Of a stretch of DNA of 64,000 nucleotides, positions 39,293-51,839 are shown one piece after another. Numbering within the stretch: position 1 is the first letter of the stretch; each line of letters begins with the position of its first letter. The position numbers were made by a program, and so were the translations under genes. The stretch lies in the NCBI GenBank assembly GCA_030533445.1, contig CM060064.1, positions 39,649,787 through 39,713,786 of the forward strand. Reading direction: 5' to 3'. This DNA is from Cyprinodon diabolis. Lineage: Eukaryota; Chordata; Actinopteri; Cyprinodontiformes; Cyprinodontidae. Under the pieces are notes generated by a model. The model was given only the letters and a program-made list of their open reading frames with translations. It searched no databases and was not told the DNA's origin.

Positions 39293-39765
39293 TATGTTTA
39301 CATGTGCAAAATTTCTCAGATCTGATCTAAATCTTCATTAACTGTAAGTCTGTTTACAGTCTGTTTATGGACACTAAATAAAATGACCCAATCATGATGT
39401 GAGTATACATGTATCATATTAAATCATTTGAACATATGCAGAACTGTGTTTTCCTGAAACACCATATGTAGTCCCAGAAGAAGTAGCTGCCCTTTTTGAA
39501 AAAATAAAATAAAATAAAATAAAGGACTTGTCCGCTCATCCTCAATTAAAGCTAATCTTTGTGCCTGCCTCACACAATTCATTTTCTTCAGTCTGAATGG
39601 GTGTGTACATGGACACCAATCGGAATGGCGAAAAAAAAAAGTTTCAATCGGAATAAAAAAAATTTCCAATCAGACCGACCAAAATCTTCTGTCTGACATG
39701 TTTACATGACACATTTTTGATCTGATCAGGCCTTCAATCTGATTATTTGTGTCCATGTAAACATA
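39293..39765. mobile_element. MITE-like element with TATGTTTACATG ends
   Basis: TATGTTTACATG at 39293-39304 is repeated in inverse as CATGTAAACATA at 39754-39765. The interior has paired motifs such as ATCTGATC and TCTGATCAGG plus several CAATCGGAAT/CAATCAGAC units. The exact class and target duplication are not resolved. It lies 3' of the dispersed repeat at 38957-39190. Confidence 0.5.
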
Positions 39766-40823
39766 GCTAATATAGCTGCTAAAAAGACATTGGGACAATG
39801 CCAGACACAGAAATATTCTATGTGCGTTTTAAATTATTAGGAATGTAAATAATATAAAAATAATAAGAGAGGAAAGAAAATTCATACACAGGCCAGCAGA
39901 AATTAATGGAGCAGGATGGCAGACAATCTTTATACAAACTAATAAAAATGAGAAAAAAAACTGAAATAAACTTTTTGGCATGTTTAATAAACAAAGTAAA
40001 AAAGAACAGAATATTAAAAGCATTCCTTAGTGTCTATAAAAAGATAGGCCTATGATTAAACATCTTTTAATTATAGCAGAATTATTGCACGGTAAAAAAA
40101 GATAGCAAATACAATTTATTGTCTTTATTTGGAACCTCTGAAGATTAAGCCCCACGTCTTTATGGACCATTATTGACCTTATAGACTGATTGTTTAAGAG
40201 AACAAAATGGTCAGACAGATTTGACAAAAGTCAGACATTTGGTTAAAAAATATAAATACATTTTTCATTTTTAAAATGCATTAACTTAGGACATTAAAAT
40301 ATATATTCTGATGTTATAAAGTCTTCTTGGTGCACAATTTGAGAATAGAGTTTCTTCAACGGAATCTGGATTAAACACCCAAACCATTAGCAATGTGCAT
40401 GTTGCTTTAAGTCTATCAGTCTGATTTTCTCACATCTCCTCTTCCTTCAGTCTTCCACTATTCTTAAACAGAGACATAATTGAATCACAATAAACACTCT
40501 CAGTAAACATTAGAACCTGACCTTTACTATACTGATAATATCCACTTAAAAACTAAAATATTCTTAATTTTTCTATAAAGTCTGGTAGTAGAAAAAGATG
40601 AAAAGTGATGCATAATAAAACTCGTATTTTTTTTTCAAATATTCCAAATAGTTAAGGCCAGAAAATGTAAGCTAATACAGATAAGTAATTCTATTAAAAA
40701 GATTTTAAGGACATATTTTCTACCCTATGAGTTTTAAATGGCCATCTGAAGCTTGTTTAAGTATTTTTTTTTTTACAAAAGTGAGGAAAACTTTAGATGT
40801 GTTAAAATTACAAGCTTATTTAA

Positions 40824-41138
40824 CCCTATAATGCCAAATGTATCGTATTTGATACATACGGTTTATGAAATGTTTTGCATCTGACACCTTTTGCATAATT
40901 TAATGGTGAAAACTTTGCTCAAAATCCTATTGTACAAAATCAGATATACCTGATAACAGCCAGTAGAAGACTACACAAAATATAATCTTGACTTATCGCA
41001 TAGTAATAAATTATTAATATCAAAAATGTATTTCTGTTTTTTCTTTTTAAATATTTTGTTAAAAGGGCAAATAAGGAATTCAAACCAAAAAAAAGTAATT
41101 TTCTGTTTTGTTTTATTCTTGGATCAGGCTTTAAAGGG
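40824..41138. mobile_element. piggyBac-type MITE with TTAA target sites
   Basis: A 315-bp element bounded by TTAA at 40820-40823 and 41139-41142, the obligatory piggyBac target duplication. The left end is CCCTATAATGCC and the inverse right end is CCCTTTAAAGCC (10 of 12 match). An internal short palindrome (GTATCGTATTTGATAC) lies near the left end. AT-rich, no transposase frame. Confidence 0.8.
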
Positions 41139-43396
41139 TTAAGGTAACAGAGCATCATTAACATGAATGAATTGGCGGTAGAAAATTATCTATAATTATC
41201 TTTGTTAACCTTGTATCCGATTTACCAAGGAGTTAGGTTAATTTAGTAAACTAATAGCTGAAAGTTCTTATAACAGCCATGCTATCTGCAGGTACCTGTT
41301 TATTGTGCCTTCTCTGCACATTGTCCCCTCGCCACCACCACTCTGTCCTTGTAATCCGTAGTGTATCGTTTCTACTCGATAGCATTTCAACAGGGATTTT
41401 TTATTTCCCACACTATTTTTTTTTTTGGTACTCCTTTTGATTTATCTCCTAAAATTGTTAAATTGTGCTATACATGGGTAAATTACTATATATATGTGAC
41501 CTTAGCCAAAGATAGAGTATGCTCTGTGATACTATATTATAGGGCAAGCCTCATGCAAGTGAAGAAAATAACAAGAGCTGCATAGAGGCGTTTATCAAGT
41601 GCCAGGATCATAGATTTTGGTGTAACACTTGTATCCATCCCTGATTCATGCATATTCGATTTGCGCTATGCTATGGTAATGAGATAGTATATGTAACATT
41701 TTGTTCACATTCATCAGATGCTAAAATCCCCAAAAAACTGTCTAATTTGTTCACCTTACCCAAAACTTCTCTGGAAAAAATAGCAACTAGAGTTGTTCTT
41801 TCTTCCATAGACTTGTTTTAATAAACATAAATGGCACCAAACCAACAACGCTGCACTCTTTATATTGTTTGTGCGTGTACTGATGCTGTGTTATGCTGTA
41901 TGCTTTGGAAGTTGCTGTCATAAGTTACTGTATAGTCACATGTGATAACTGATAGTGATCGTGCATCAAACTTGATGCCGCACTAAAGTTAATTAGATCC
42001 ACATCACCTAATTAGACATTAGACATAGTGTTTATAAAATCTTACAATTTAAAATAGCAATAAGACTGATTGAGGCGACTACCTAAATAAAATCAATGGA
42101 AGCCTTTTGTTTACAAGGACAGACTTTTCCAACAGCTGATTTTCTGTTAAGGTGTTGGTAAAGAGCAGTTTATTGATTTCAGCGCTTCATCCCTCTGATA
42201 AGTTTATGTATGTTCCTTGTTATTTTGTAAACATGTATTTTGAACATCTCAGTTTTTCTTTAAAAAAAAAAAGATTTACATTGGTTTACATAGTTTCAAT
42301 ATGCCATTATAGGATATAAACCAAGTGCATGATACCACTTTCCCATTTCCCCCCAAAAAATCACTTCATAATGATGTAAGTAAAGAAGATTAAATGAGCA
42401 TACACTTATATTTATAACAACCTTTTAGTGAAAATTTTAGATTAGTCATACCTAAACATGTACATGTTTTAATGCATCTCCAATTGAGATTTCCATTTTG
42501 ATTTAATCCCAACTAGATACAAAAAGTTTCTTATGGTTTAAATGTGTCCGTCACATCTGACAATTTTTCACTGGAAATACAGTTAAGAGTTTTTGCAAAA
42601 ACTGCTGACAGAGTAACTGGGGCTCTCCTTCTGGAAAGAGACATTGTACTGTTTAGCTTTTTCAATTTAATACTGTCAGTCCACCTCTGCTCCAGTGGAG
42701 TTGAGGCTTATGAGGCAAATCTATCAAGCTTTGCTGGGAACAGAACAGGTCAAAAATAATACCTCCTATGTCTTTTTCTGCAGCCTCTTTGCTTCACCTT
42801 GATAGAAAATATCACAAGGTGAAAAAAGAGAAAAGGTATTTAGATAGAATTAGGACTAGGATAGATGGAGCTATTAAGAATACAGACTAACAAATCACAT
42901 TCATCACAAAAAATCATACCGTTATGTTTGTTTTCATAAAAAAAAAATATTTTAAGACTGGGAATTATTAGTAGAGACTTATGTAAATCAAAATGCTTAG
43001 AGAAGTAAACTTCTTAATAAAGTGATTTCATCACAAGCACATTGTGAAGAAAAGCAATAAAGTTATTAAATGCTTTTGAAAAGTCAGCTAAATGAAACTC
43101 CCTGAATGCCATCCTTTTTAATTTGGTTTGAGTAACAGCAAATTCATATTAGAATATGATTGAAGGCTTTAACCCTCAGTGAGTTTTTCCCTTTTAAAAA
43201 ATTATATATATTTCTATAGGTTCTGCTGCTGCAGCTGCAGCTGGTTGAGCAGAGAAAGGGAGTAAGAAAGGCTCAATTATATCTAAAGCTGTCTGCTAAA
43301 ACTTTAAGGGACACTCTGGAAGTACTAATATACAAATTCTCATTGTGGTAGGAGATTTGGTTAGAGAATGTTTGGAGTTTTTTCGTCATTGGTTAT

Positions 43397-43989
43397 CAGA
43401 GATGGGAAGTAAAGTACAAATACTTCGTTACTGTACTCAAGTAGATTTTTCTGATATTTTTAATTTACTTTACTACTTATTTTTATGGCGACTTTTTACT
43501 TCTACTCCTTACATTTTTACACAAATATCTGTACTTTCTACTCCTTACATTTTTTAAAAAATTGGCTCGTTACTTTAGTTTTGAATCATTTCAATGGAGT
43601 TACCGTTATTATTTTTCATGTCATCAATACCAAATTCAATCTAATTGGATGGGAATCTACGTTGCATTTGACGCACCACTACAAGATGAATCGACAGATT
43701 CGGCCGTATTCATTCGCGGCAAATCATTGCAGCTTGGTGGCGGTGGCGTTAGCATAGTAGTATGGACGACGAGATGATTGAAAATGAACACAACAGAGAT
43801 CTAGTCCTATTGGCAGACATCCATTTAAAATGTAGGCAATGGCATGAAAAAGTGGTTTCTACTTTTAACTTACTACTACGTTACTTTTACTTGAGTAAAG
43901 AAGTTTAATCAGTACTTCCACTTTTACCAGAATATTTAGTATCTGTACTTTTACTCAAGTACGGAAAGTGAGTACTTTTGCCATCTCTG
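43397..43989. mobile_element. hAT-type MITE (593 bp) with 8-bp target duplication
   Basis: Ends are CAGAGATGG at 43397-43405 and its complement CCATCTCTG at 43981-43989. Subterminal repeats of TACTCAAGTA and TACTTTTACT occur at both ends. The flanks TTGGTTAT (43389-43396) and TTGGTTTT (43990-43997) match at 7 of 8 bases, an hAT-size duplication. Overlapping short frames inside do not resemble any transposase. Confidence 0.85.
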
Positions 43990-45356
43990 TTGGTTTTTTG
44001 CACAATAAAATAAAACAGAACTACACAACTTAAATACTTTTAAAGATTATTTTTATATTGCTTAGTTACATTTTCTACCCTAGTCAGGTCCCCCAGCTTT
44101 ATTAATGTTCCTCGTTTTTATAATTTCTAAATTAAAGTGTTTGTTGTTGTGTTTTCTTAGCTTACTGTACATTTTGTTTCATCTTAATAGATAATTAATT
44201 CTGAGCTTAATGCGGCATCTCTCATTTGGTAATCTGTCCATCCTTCTCTCCCTCCAGATTCTCCATGTGACCCTGTAAAAGTTTAAATTTTATTTTGCAG
44301 ATTATCATTTGTCCAATTTGAATCTTCCCTTCTGCAGAACGCCTACATATCCCTAACACAATCAGGCAATCATGGTAATCATCTTCATTGTAATACCTTG
44401 AAGCCATTGCGTCAGCTCTTGGTAACCAGGGAAGTCCACAAGAACAGCTGCACAGCATGTCCTCTAGTACTAAGATGTTTTTCAGAGATAACCATGACAC
44501 AAGACACATCTCTCTGGCATGACATGAAGTGGAAATCCCTGAGCGCTGGCCAAGATAATGCCTGCAAGAATATCCTGTGTTTTGAATCTATTTTCAACTC
44601 ATCCATCTGCTACATAGTCATGACCTTCTCAAAGGTAAAAAATATTTAAAAAAAATTAAAATATAGAAGTATATGTAAGTTGTAGTATTGGTTTGGTATT
44701 TTCGAACACCGACAGAGATGGATGCCATTTTTCTTAGACTGTGCATTGCAGCAGTGTCTTATTTCACATTCTGTCAGAAGGGCTCAGACAGCCACATGGA
44801 GGAACCACCTACTAAGCCTACCTGCATGTGTGCAAGCAGCGGGTTTCCACTACAGTTTCTCTTTTGCTGACTTGAAGCCTGTAATAAACAGATACTGGGT
44901 AATAAAATAAACAGGGTGCATTACAGTTTTCCACTGCTTACCTTACGAATTTTTACAGTGAAAGCGAAGAGCAGTTCCTTCATATTTCTGTATAAATGCT
45001 CAATCAGAACAAATCCAAACAGCTTAATAAGCTCAAGAGGGTTCCTGTAACATAAATAAATTCCATATTTGATTAAACTTCTTTTTAAACAACAAGTCAT
45101 CACCGGATGTTTAATTTAGGAACATTACAATTATTAGATTAAAATGTTTCTACTGTATCAAACTTCAGCTCTTTTAATCATTTCCCAGAATTCAGATTTC
45201 TCAGTCTGTCATCCATTCATTTTCTTAACCTCTTCAACGGTTGCTAGAGTTTGACTCACTTAAAAAAAGTAAAAAAATTACACATTGTACATAAGCTTAT
45301 GGGAAAAAAAGTGTAGCCAGAAAGAATTACATAATCTGGCCATAAATTCGTACACT

Positions 45357-45389
45357 AAACAATCACACACATTCTGTGTGTGATTGTTT
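45357..45389. repeat. Perfect 14-bp inverted repeat with 5-bp loop
   Basis: AAACAATCACACAC at 45357-45370 and GTGTGTGATTGTTT at 45376-45389. The following T run superficially resembles a bacterial terminator, which has no meaning in this context. Confidence 0.95.
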
Positions 45390-46270
45390 TTTTTTATAAT
45401 TTAAGAAGCACCCATGCATCCAACTTAAACTAACATAAGTATTCCTGATTAGCTTTAACCGTGAACATCCATAGGTCAGCTGTAGCCATGTGCTAGATTA
45501 GAAAACAGCATTGGGGAGTTGGTAAAGAAGAACAAGCAAATACCTTTGCATGCAATAACAATGTATTATGGTTCCAATGCAGACTTGGGATGAGTATGTA
45601 AAGGAATGTGTTTCTGACTTTCGGACACAGATGATATAAAATTGGGATGTCATAAACAATGACACTAAAGCAGGAGAAATGATGCAAGTCAGTTTAAAGT
45701 GCATGAGAGGGTCAGCAGATAGGAAGGATGCTTCATGGATATATTATACAGGATAAGAGACTGATAATAAGGGTTGCATTTTAAGTTAGCATTTGACATG
45801 CTGTAACAAAGTGCAAACTCTAAATACATTTAAATAAAACTAAATATTACTTTTTCTGAATCTGGAAGGTTCTTAAATGTCCCAAACTTATTTTGTGCCT
45901 ACCAAAAATGCAGGATACATAAAAAATATTTGAGCTGGCCTGAAATGTGCACCTCTTACAACCCCCAGCTTTGTGTTTTCAGTGGATTCCAAATGTTGCT
46001 GCTAAAAACATGCTGTGTTCCTGAAATTTGCTTTTCCTGGCTCTCCTGTGCCTACCAGGATGTCTTTTGAAAAGGCAGATAGTTCTGGAGAGACATTTGC
46101 TTCAAGAACCACTGAAGGGGTGAGCACAAAGTGGAGAAAACCATACAAACCATCAGTGCTCAGTAAAACCAGACCAAATCTCTCACTCAGCCATAAATCT
46201 GTAGGGACACTTCTTTATAGACACATTGAAAATGAGCAGCAGCAAATGTTAAAGGACCAAATTCTTCTGT

Positions 46271-46292
46271 AAAAAAAAAAAAAAAAAAAAAA
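46271..46292 (+). repeat. Poly-A tract
   Basis: Run of about 22 A following TTCTTCTGT. It could be a retrotransposon tail, but the preceding sequence is unfamiliar. Confidence 0.85.
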
Positions 46293-46786
46293 GCAGTAAA
46301 ATAAAATGTTAGTGCTACCAGAACTTGAAGCTACTGTTTTGGGTGGCTCTGAAGTTGTAATGGAAATAAAATATATTTCCCTCTAAGACTGAATCGCCTT
46401 CCTTCACCCTTAGGTGCATCATGCTACAGCATCTCAACTAGGAGGGCATCTTATAGAAACTGTGTTCTGTGTTACTACTTTTTTAACACCTCTTTTACTT
46501 AGAAAGAAACATGTGCTCTGCTGGGTTGTCAAATGACTTAAGTCCACAGCAGGATAGCAGAATGATAAGCACTCTGTTACTTCTGTAAGTGCATCTACCA
46601 CCCAGATCTCTCAGGTCTTTCATTTGAGCTTAATCCCAAACCGCCTCCTATGGACTTTCCCTTAATTATGGAGTGTCAATCCTAATGAAGTCACTCTCCT
46701 AGCTATGGAGGGTGTCTCCCTTGAAGGTGGCGGGGAATAAATGAGAATGGGACGGCCTTTTCCACTTCAATGGAAAAGGAAAGCGG

Positions 46787-46804
46787 TCATTGCTATGGCA
46801 ACAG
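46787..46804. promoter_or_regulatory. RFX X-box-like site
   Basis: On the minus strand GTTGCCATAGCAAT, one base from the RFX palindrome consensus (GTNRCC, 0-3 nt spacer, RGYAAC). A single motif match in intronic DNA is weak evidence. Confidence 0.3.
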
Positions 46805-47454
46805 AGTGATGCCAAATGTACATGGCTGTAGCTCTGTGACACAGGTTGACTTGATATCAAACATTAAGCCCCTTTCTTAAAAAATAAATGTATACAATGA
46901 ATACGGGCGTAATTTGGGGTGGGGCAGGCACTTTTTCAAAAGTCCGCTTTGGTCCCCTGCACTTTTTACTGTCCAAGTAACTGGAAATGTAATAACTACT
47001 TGTGTCACCCCGACTTTCGAAATAAAAATTTCGTCCATCACAACGAAAAAACTTTTTAAAAGAAATTCCTTTTTGGAATGAATGACGTCCTTTTTCTTTT
47101 TTCTACCAAACCAGCGGAATTCACATTTGAACGCACGTGTTTCCTCCGCACTGAGTTCATCGTTACATCTGCTGCCAAATTCCAGCCAATCTGCACTGAT
47201 GCAGACTCACTATTTAACAGCTACTCACCCTACATACTAAGGGACCCTCCGCTAATTAGTGTTTAGGGGCCAGTTTGGGATTGGGCCAGTCTACTCTGCA
47301 TACCTTGCATCAGAACAGAAAATAGAGAAGCAGCATTTAGTTCCTGTACTCCTTTAGTCTGTAATAAACTCCCCCAAAAACTGTAAAAGTGCTGAAAACC
47401 TCAGGTTCTTTCAACCAAGATAGAAAACGCATTGGTTTAGAGTGGCATTTAACT

Positions 47455-47505
47455 GTATGTATGTATGTATGTATGTATGTATGTATGTATGTATGTATGT
47501 ATGTG
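47455..47505 (+). repeat. (GTAT)n microsatellite
   Basis: About 12 perfect tetranucleotide units. The short open frame across it, which gives repeated Met-Tyr-Val-Cys, is an artefact of the repeat. Confidence 0.95.
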
Positions 47506-48023
47506 TTCCTTGCAGTTTTTATAAATCATTATATTTTTTCTTTGAATCTTATCTTATTTAAGTTAATTGGTTGTATTCTCTTTAATTGTGCTGCTTTTAT
47601 GCCACTGAAATTTACTTTTCTCTTTTCTAATTTACAGCACTATTTTCTTAACAAGGAAAAGTTCTCTATAAACACATTTGACTCATCTTGTTTGGGTCCA
47701 CATACGATTTAATCTTGTGTCTAAAGCTCTAGGTTGTGTGTGACTGTTAACTTCTTTGCAGTCTTTCTTCTTTGCATGCATATACTAGGATGAGTCTTAT
47801 TTGAGGCACCCAGGTGATATCACAGAAGACTGCCTAAATGAAAATTATCTTAATTTGAGCATACGGTGGAGGGCGGCATGCTCAGCAGTGCTAATCCCAG
47901 CTCTATCATAAAGCTGCACATACAGGGGTTTACAGTAATAGGAGGTTTCCAAGCCCAGAGCTGCTATTATAATTAAATAATACTTGTCTTTTTATTGAAA
48001 GATACACTTTTCTCATTTGATGA

Positions 48024-48026
<3 letters not shown>

Positions 48027-48077
<51 letters not shown>
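48027..48077 (+). repeat. (TA)n microsatellite
   Basis: About 25 perfect TA units, likely length-polymorphic. Confidence 0.95.
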
Positions 48078-48081
<4 letters not shown>

Positions 48082-49310
48082 GGTTTTCACTTTAATGTTA
48101 ATATTGTGCAGGACAAAAGAGCTTTAATTTGACATCTGCATAAACCAAATGCAGGGCAGCTCCATGATTTGACCTAACCTCATAAATAACCCAAATATGA
48201 CCCAAAACAAAGAGGGTCAGGTGCTGGAATTTTGAATCAGTAAATCTCTTCTCAGTGTGACATCACTCAGTGTTTCAATGGACAGATGCTGGGCCACCTG
48301 TGTTCATTATTTCTCTACTAAACCTATAATCCCTGGTATCTGTTGTAGAGAGCAGCTTCTTGCAAACTAAATTAAAATATACTCTTTAGGTGTGTAAATG
48401 CACATTGACTGTGTCCATAACAATGGCTTCACGTTTATAACCGAGGCTGAGTTCAAACATCCATCCTAACTCCATTCTTCCCTTGCTCCTGGTCCTCTGT
48501 TCCTGCAGCCCGACATTGCAGTCATTTCCTCACTTCTATCACCGGTCATCCCTTGTGACTCTTGTGGACGGCTTTGGTTCTTTAATTTACATGAATTTAT
48601 GTAAATGTATATATGTATACAATTTTGTAAAATTTTTCGTACATTTTGGATCCAAAACACTTGAAGTTAAATAGTAAGGTCACTTGTGTCACTTTAAATG
48701 CAATTAGAGGAAGAAGAGGTAGAGGTATGTAAAATAAATTTTACTTCTTCATGCCCCTTTTCAGATAATTTACAGGAATTAATAATCAATAATTATAAAT
48801 CAATCTTTAATCAATGTCAGATCTCAGGCTACATGTACTAGCAAGTTTATTAAGTGGAACATTGTGTTTACTTTATTAGCTTCTGTCTGTGTTTAAATTA
48901 ATTGTATATATTTGGACATGAAAAGTTCATCTATTTTGATGTTCAATTATGATGTTCAATCCCTTTTTTGTGTGGCACAAGGTTGTTTCAAGTATTTTCG
49001 GAAACTTATTTATCTATTATTTTTATTGTTAACTGTCTGAAGTGAATTTAATTTCATTCAAGTCCTACTATATATATACAGCACTATATAGGAGTTAGGG
49101 TCAAAATGTCTAGTGGACTCACAATGCAACTTGAAAAGTGGTGTACATCAATGGTCACTCGATAAACAATAAATGTATCCCAAAATGTTTTGCAACAGCT
49201 CTCCTGGCTAAGCATCATGGGATTTATTCGGGGGTGAGAGAGCATAAAGATGGCGCAGGCACTTTGTGGGGAGTCACATGACCAACAGGGAGCTAAAAGT
49301 AGTGATCATC

Positions 49311-49405
49311 TGTCCGAACTATCAGTTAACTGAGTTCACTATGAAGTCCACTATATAGTCCCCACTCTATATAGTCATTGAGGGCTTAGGGCAGACGTTC
49401 GGACA
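49311..49405. mobile_element. Short MITE with TGTCCGAAC ends
   Basis: TGTCCGAAC at 49311-49319 and GTTCGGACA at 49397-49405 form a 9-bp terminal inverted repeat. Between them, CACTATATAGTCCCC and CTCTATATAGTCATTGAGGG are typical of a common fish MITE. A related block (CACTATATAGGAGTTAGGG, 49083-49101) suggests that the element or a relative starts near 49075. Confidence 0.5.
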
Positions 49406-49809
49406 CAGCTTTAGAGTTTAACAAACTGAGTCACTGAATGTTATATAAACAATATAACACAAAAAGTGTAGTTCTTCAACTTTTTATATTTCACAGTTTG
49501 TTGTTATGGACTTGTTTCTTTGCACTGCAAATATGTAGAATACTAAGATCAACATGCAGTTAAAGCCAACCTGTGTAACAGCCTGGAGCAATATGCACAG
49601 CAGGTGTAGATTTCAGTGTCTGGCGTCTGCATATCAGACTCCTCTGACTTACATAAACGTTTTCTTTAAATCCTGTGTGTTTTATTGGGAAAAAAATGTA
49701 GAAGTTGAATAATCCCTTGTGTTTTTTTGGTTTAAACTCAAGCGGCATGGATTGCCTCAATGTAGATGGAGAAGCAGAGACAATGTGTGAATGAAATTAC
49801 TCAAGGCAA

Positions 49810-50175
49810 CAGTAATAGCAGCGTGAAGCGGAGCCGCGTGGCTGAATGTGAGTAGAGTGGGATGCACTTTGCGAGAGAAGTGAAATCTCACAGGTGTGTT
49901 TTTCTTTTATCATCATTATTATTTACAACATACGAGCGTATCTGCATGTGTTTTTCTGTGCAGGCGCATCCGTTGCTCCGAGGGGCCGCGCCTAGATGAT
50001 GTTGATGTCACGTTATTGAGATAAATGGTCCAATCACACACCAAGATCCTGCACCCTCAGGAGGGCCAGCAGCATGGATTAGATTACCACCTCCCACAAT
50101 GCACTATGCTTTACATCACAATCCAATAGGAGAGAAAAAAAACAGAGGGTTTAGGTGGGGCGGCTCTGCAGCCAA
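49810..50175. promoter_or_regulatory. CpG-richer patch, candidate regulatory region
   Basis: GC-richer than its AT-rich surroundings, with clustered CpG (GCGTGAAGCGGAGCCGCGTG near 49821; GAGGGGCCGCGCC near 49980). It also has promoter-like motifs: TGATGTCACG (CRE-like), CCAATCACAC, ATCCAATAGG and GGGGCGG (GC box). It could be an enhancer, an alternative first-exon promoter or neither. No coding exon consistent with thsd7a was found beside it. Confidence 0.3.
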
Positions 50176-51839
50176 GCTTTTTAAAACAAAAGGTCTAAAA
50201 TTAGCTTTTAGTGATACATTAAACCAAAACTAAGAGGGAATTTTGTTGTAATGGCAATAATATTTAGCAAATTCAAAACAGCTGGCTGCAGGATCTTTAC
50301 TCATACATCTGTGACATAAAGGCTTTTATTAGCTACAAGACAGCTAAGTGACTGTGCATATAAAGAAACTAGCACTGCGACTGGGACATTTTTATCTTAG
50401 CTCGTATATATAAACAAATAATTACTGTTCAGTGAAGCATGAAAAACAAGTGTGTCTATATACATCAAAAGATCATGTGGGGGATCCAGGGAATCATACC
50501 GCCAAATATGATTTGACTGCTCCAACAAGAATGATGTTAGAAAATGCCCTAGAAGTGCCTTTCCTAATGCTATTCATCTTTTTTAATATTGTAAAGTTAC
50601 AACAATACCAACAATTGTTTTAAGTGTTCCCGGACAAAACAGGACACATGAGACCATAAATTACAACGGGAACATTTTAATTTTTCTGCTTTATCAAACC
50701 TTGGAATTTAAGAATTAGATAAATGTCCTCCATAACATATATCAGCAATCACCTGACATTTTAATAACAAAAATGTCAGGTTACAGAGCTGGAGCCTTAG
50801 CTTTCAAAGGGAAAGAAGAGCAGCACTGATTTACAAATAGTTGCTGCCAGGGAGATATAATCATTGAGTGTTAAATTTCCAAATTAAATGTTTATTAGTA
50901 AAGTCAAGTGCCTTGGCATCGAGACAACTCATGCAAAAGATCTTAGAGAATCCAGCTTTGTACCTCAATAGGAAAAAAATGTTGAAGAGTCACCCTGTGA
51001 AATTTTTTTCTAGTATAAGTATAAGCATAGGGTTCAGGCTTAGCGGTATTCCAGAATGGCCGATGGTTCTAATGTCTTTTTATTACTACACAAAATGTTG
51101 CTTAAAGCAGCCATGTTGCTTACAAACTGCAGGTCACCCAGTGAAATATCAGACTTGCTTTATCTAATATTTTGCATATTATAGTGAAAAGGGTCCTCTC
51201 CCAATAAAAAACAGAAGAAGAGGAGCAGGTTAAACAACTAAAGACACCAAAAACAGGACAGGAGGAAGAAGAAACAAATGCGGAGGAACAGGAGAATGAG
51301 TAGCAGAAGAAGAAGCAGGAAATTAGAGCAGAAACCACCAAACTGTGCCAGCTGCAGGTGCACCATTGAGGACTGGACCGGTAGTATGTCTTGTAGACTT
51401 GTTTTGTAAACCTTTCTAAATTGATATATGTTGATGTTATTTACATCATTTATTAGGTATACATACAGAATTTGAATTGCTGAAAAAAGTTTTTTTTACA
51501 CTAAAAATAAAATATTAATGCCAATATTGGAGTCCTACCTGCGACTTTTGTAAAACTCGATAAAAGAACTCTTCAAGACATGCTCGTAGGCTGACTTTTA
51601 ACCCCAGCCCCCCTGCCTGTTAGCAGTAATAAAGCTAAGAGGAGAAGGGTGGGAACAATCTAAATCAGCATCAATTTGGTTGGCCAAATACACACAGCAG
51701 CATCGGAGGAATACTGGGCAGATGTCTAAAACCTCTGCCATCAGTAGGTTCAAACCACCAAACCACAATTTGACATCAGCTTGGCTCAAGAAAAGGGAGT
51801 AGGGCACTTTACTGAATTGGTTACCATAGCCGTCTTACA

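Noticed and set aside
43485..43777. Overlapping + strand frames of 70-90 codons
   Set aside because: Entirely inside the hAT MITE 43397-43989, which is non-coding in this family.
44222..44509. 95-codon minus-strand frame
   Set aside because: No family resemblance, no splice-compatible neighbours, low-complexity Cys/Ser stretch; treated as chance.
45357..45398. Hairpin plus T-run resembling an intrinsic terminator
   Set aside because: Bacterial-type termination does not apply in vertebrate nuclear DNA.
46015..46272. 85-codon + strand frame ending just before a poly-A tract
   Set aside because: Could suggest a processed pseudogene, but I recognise no parent gene and there is no target duplication; not called.
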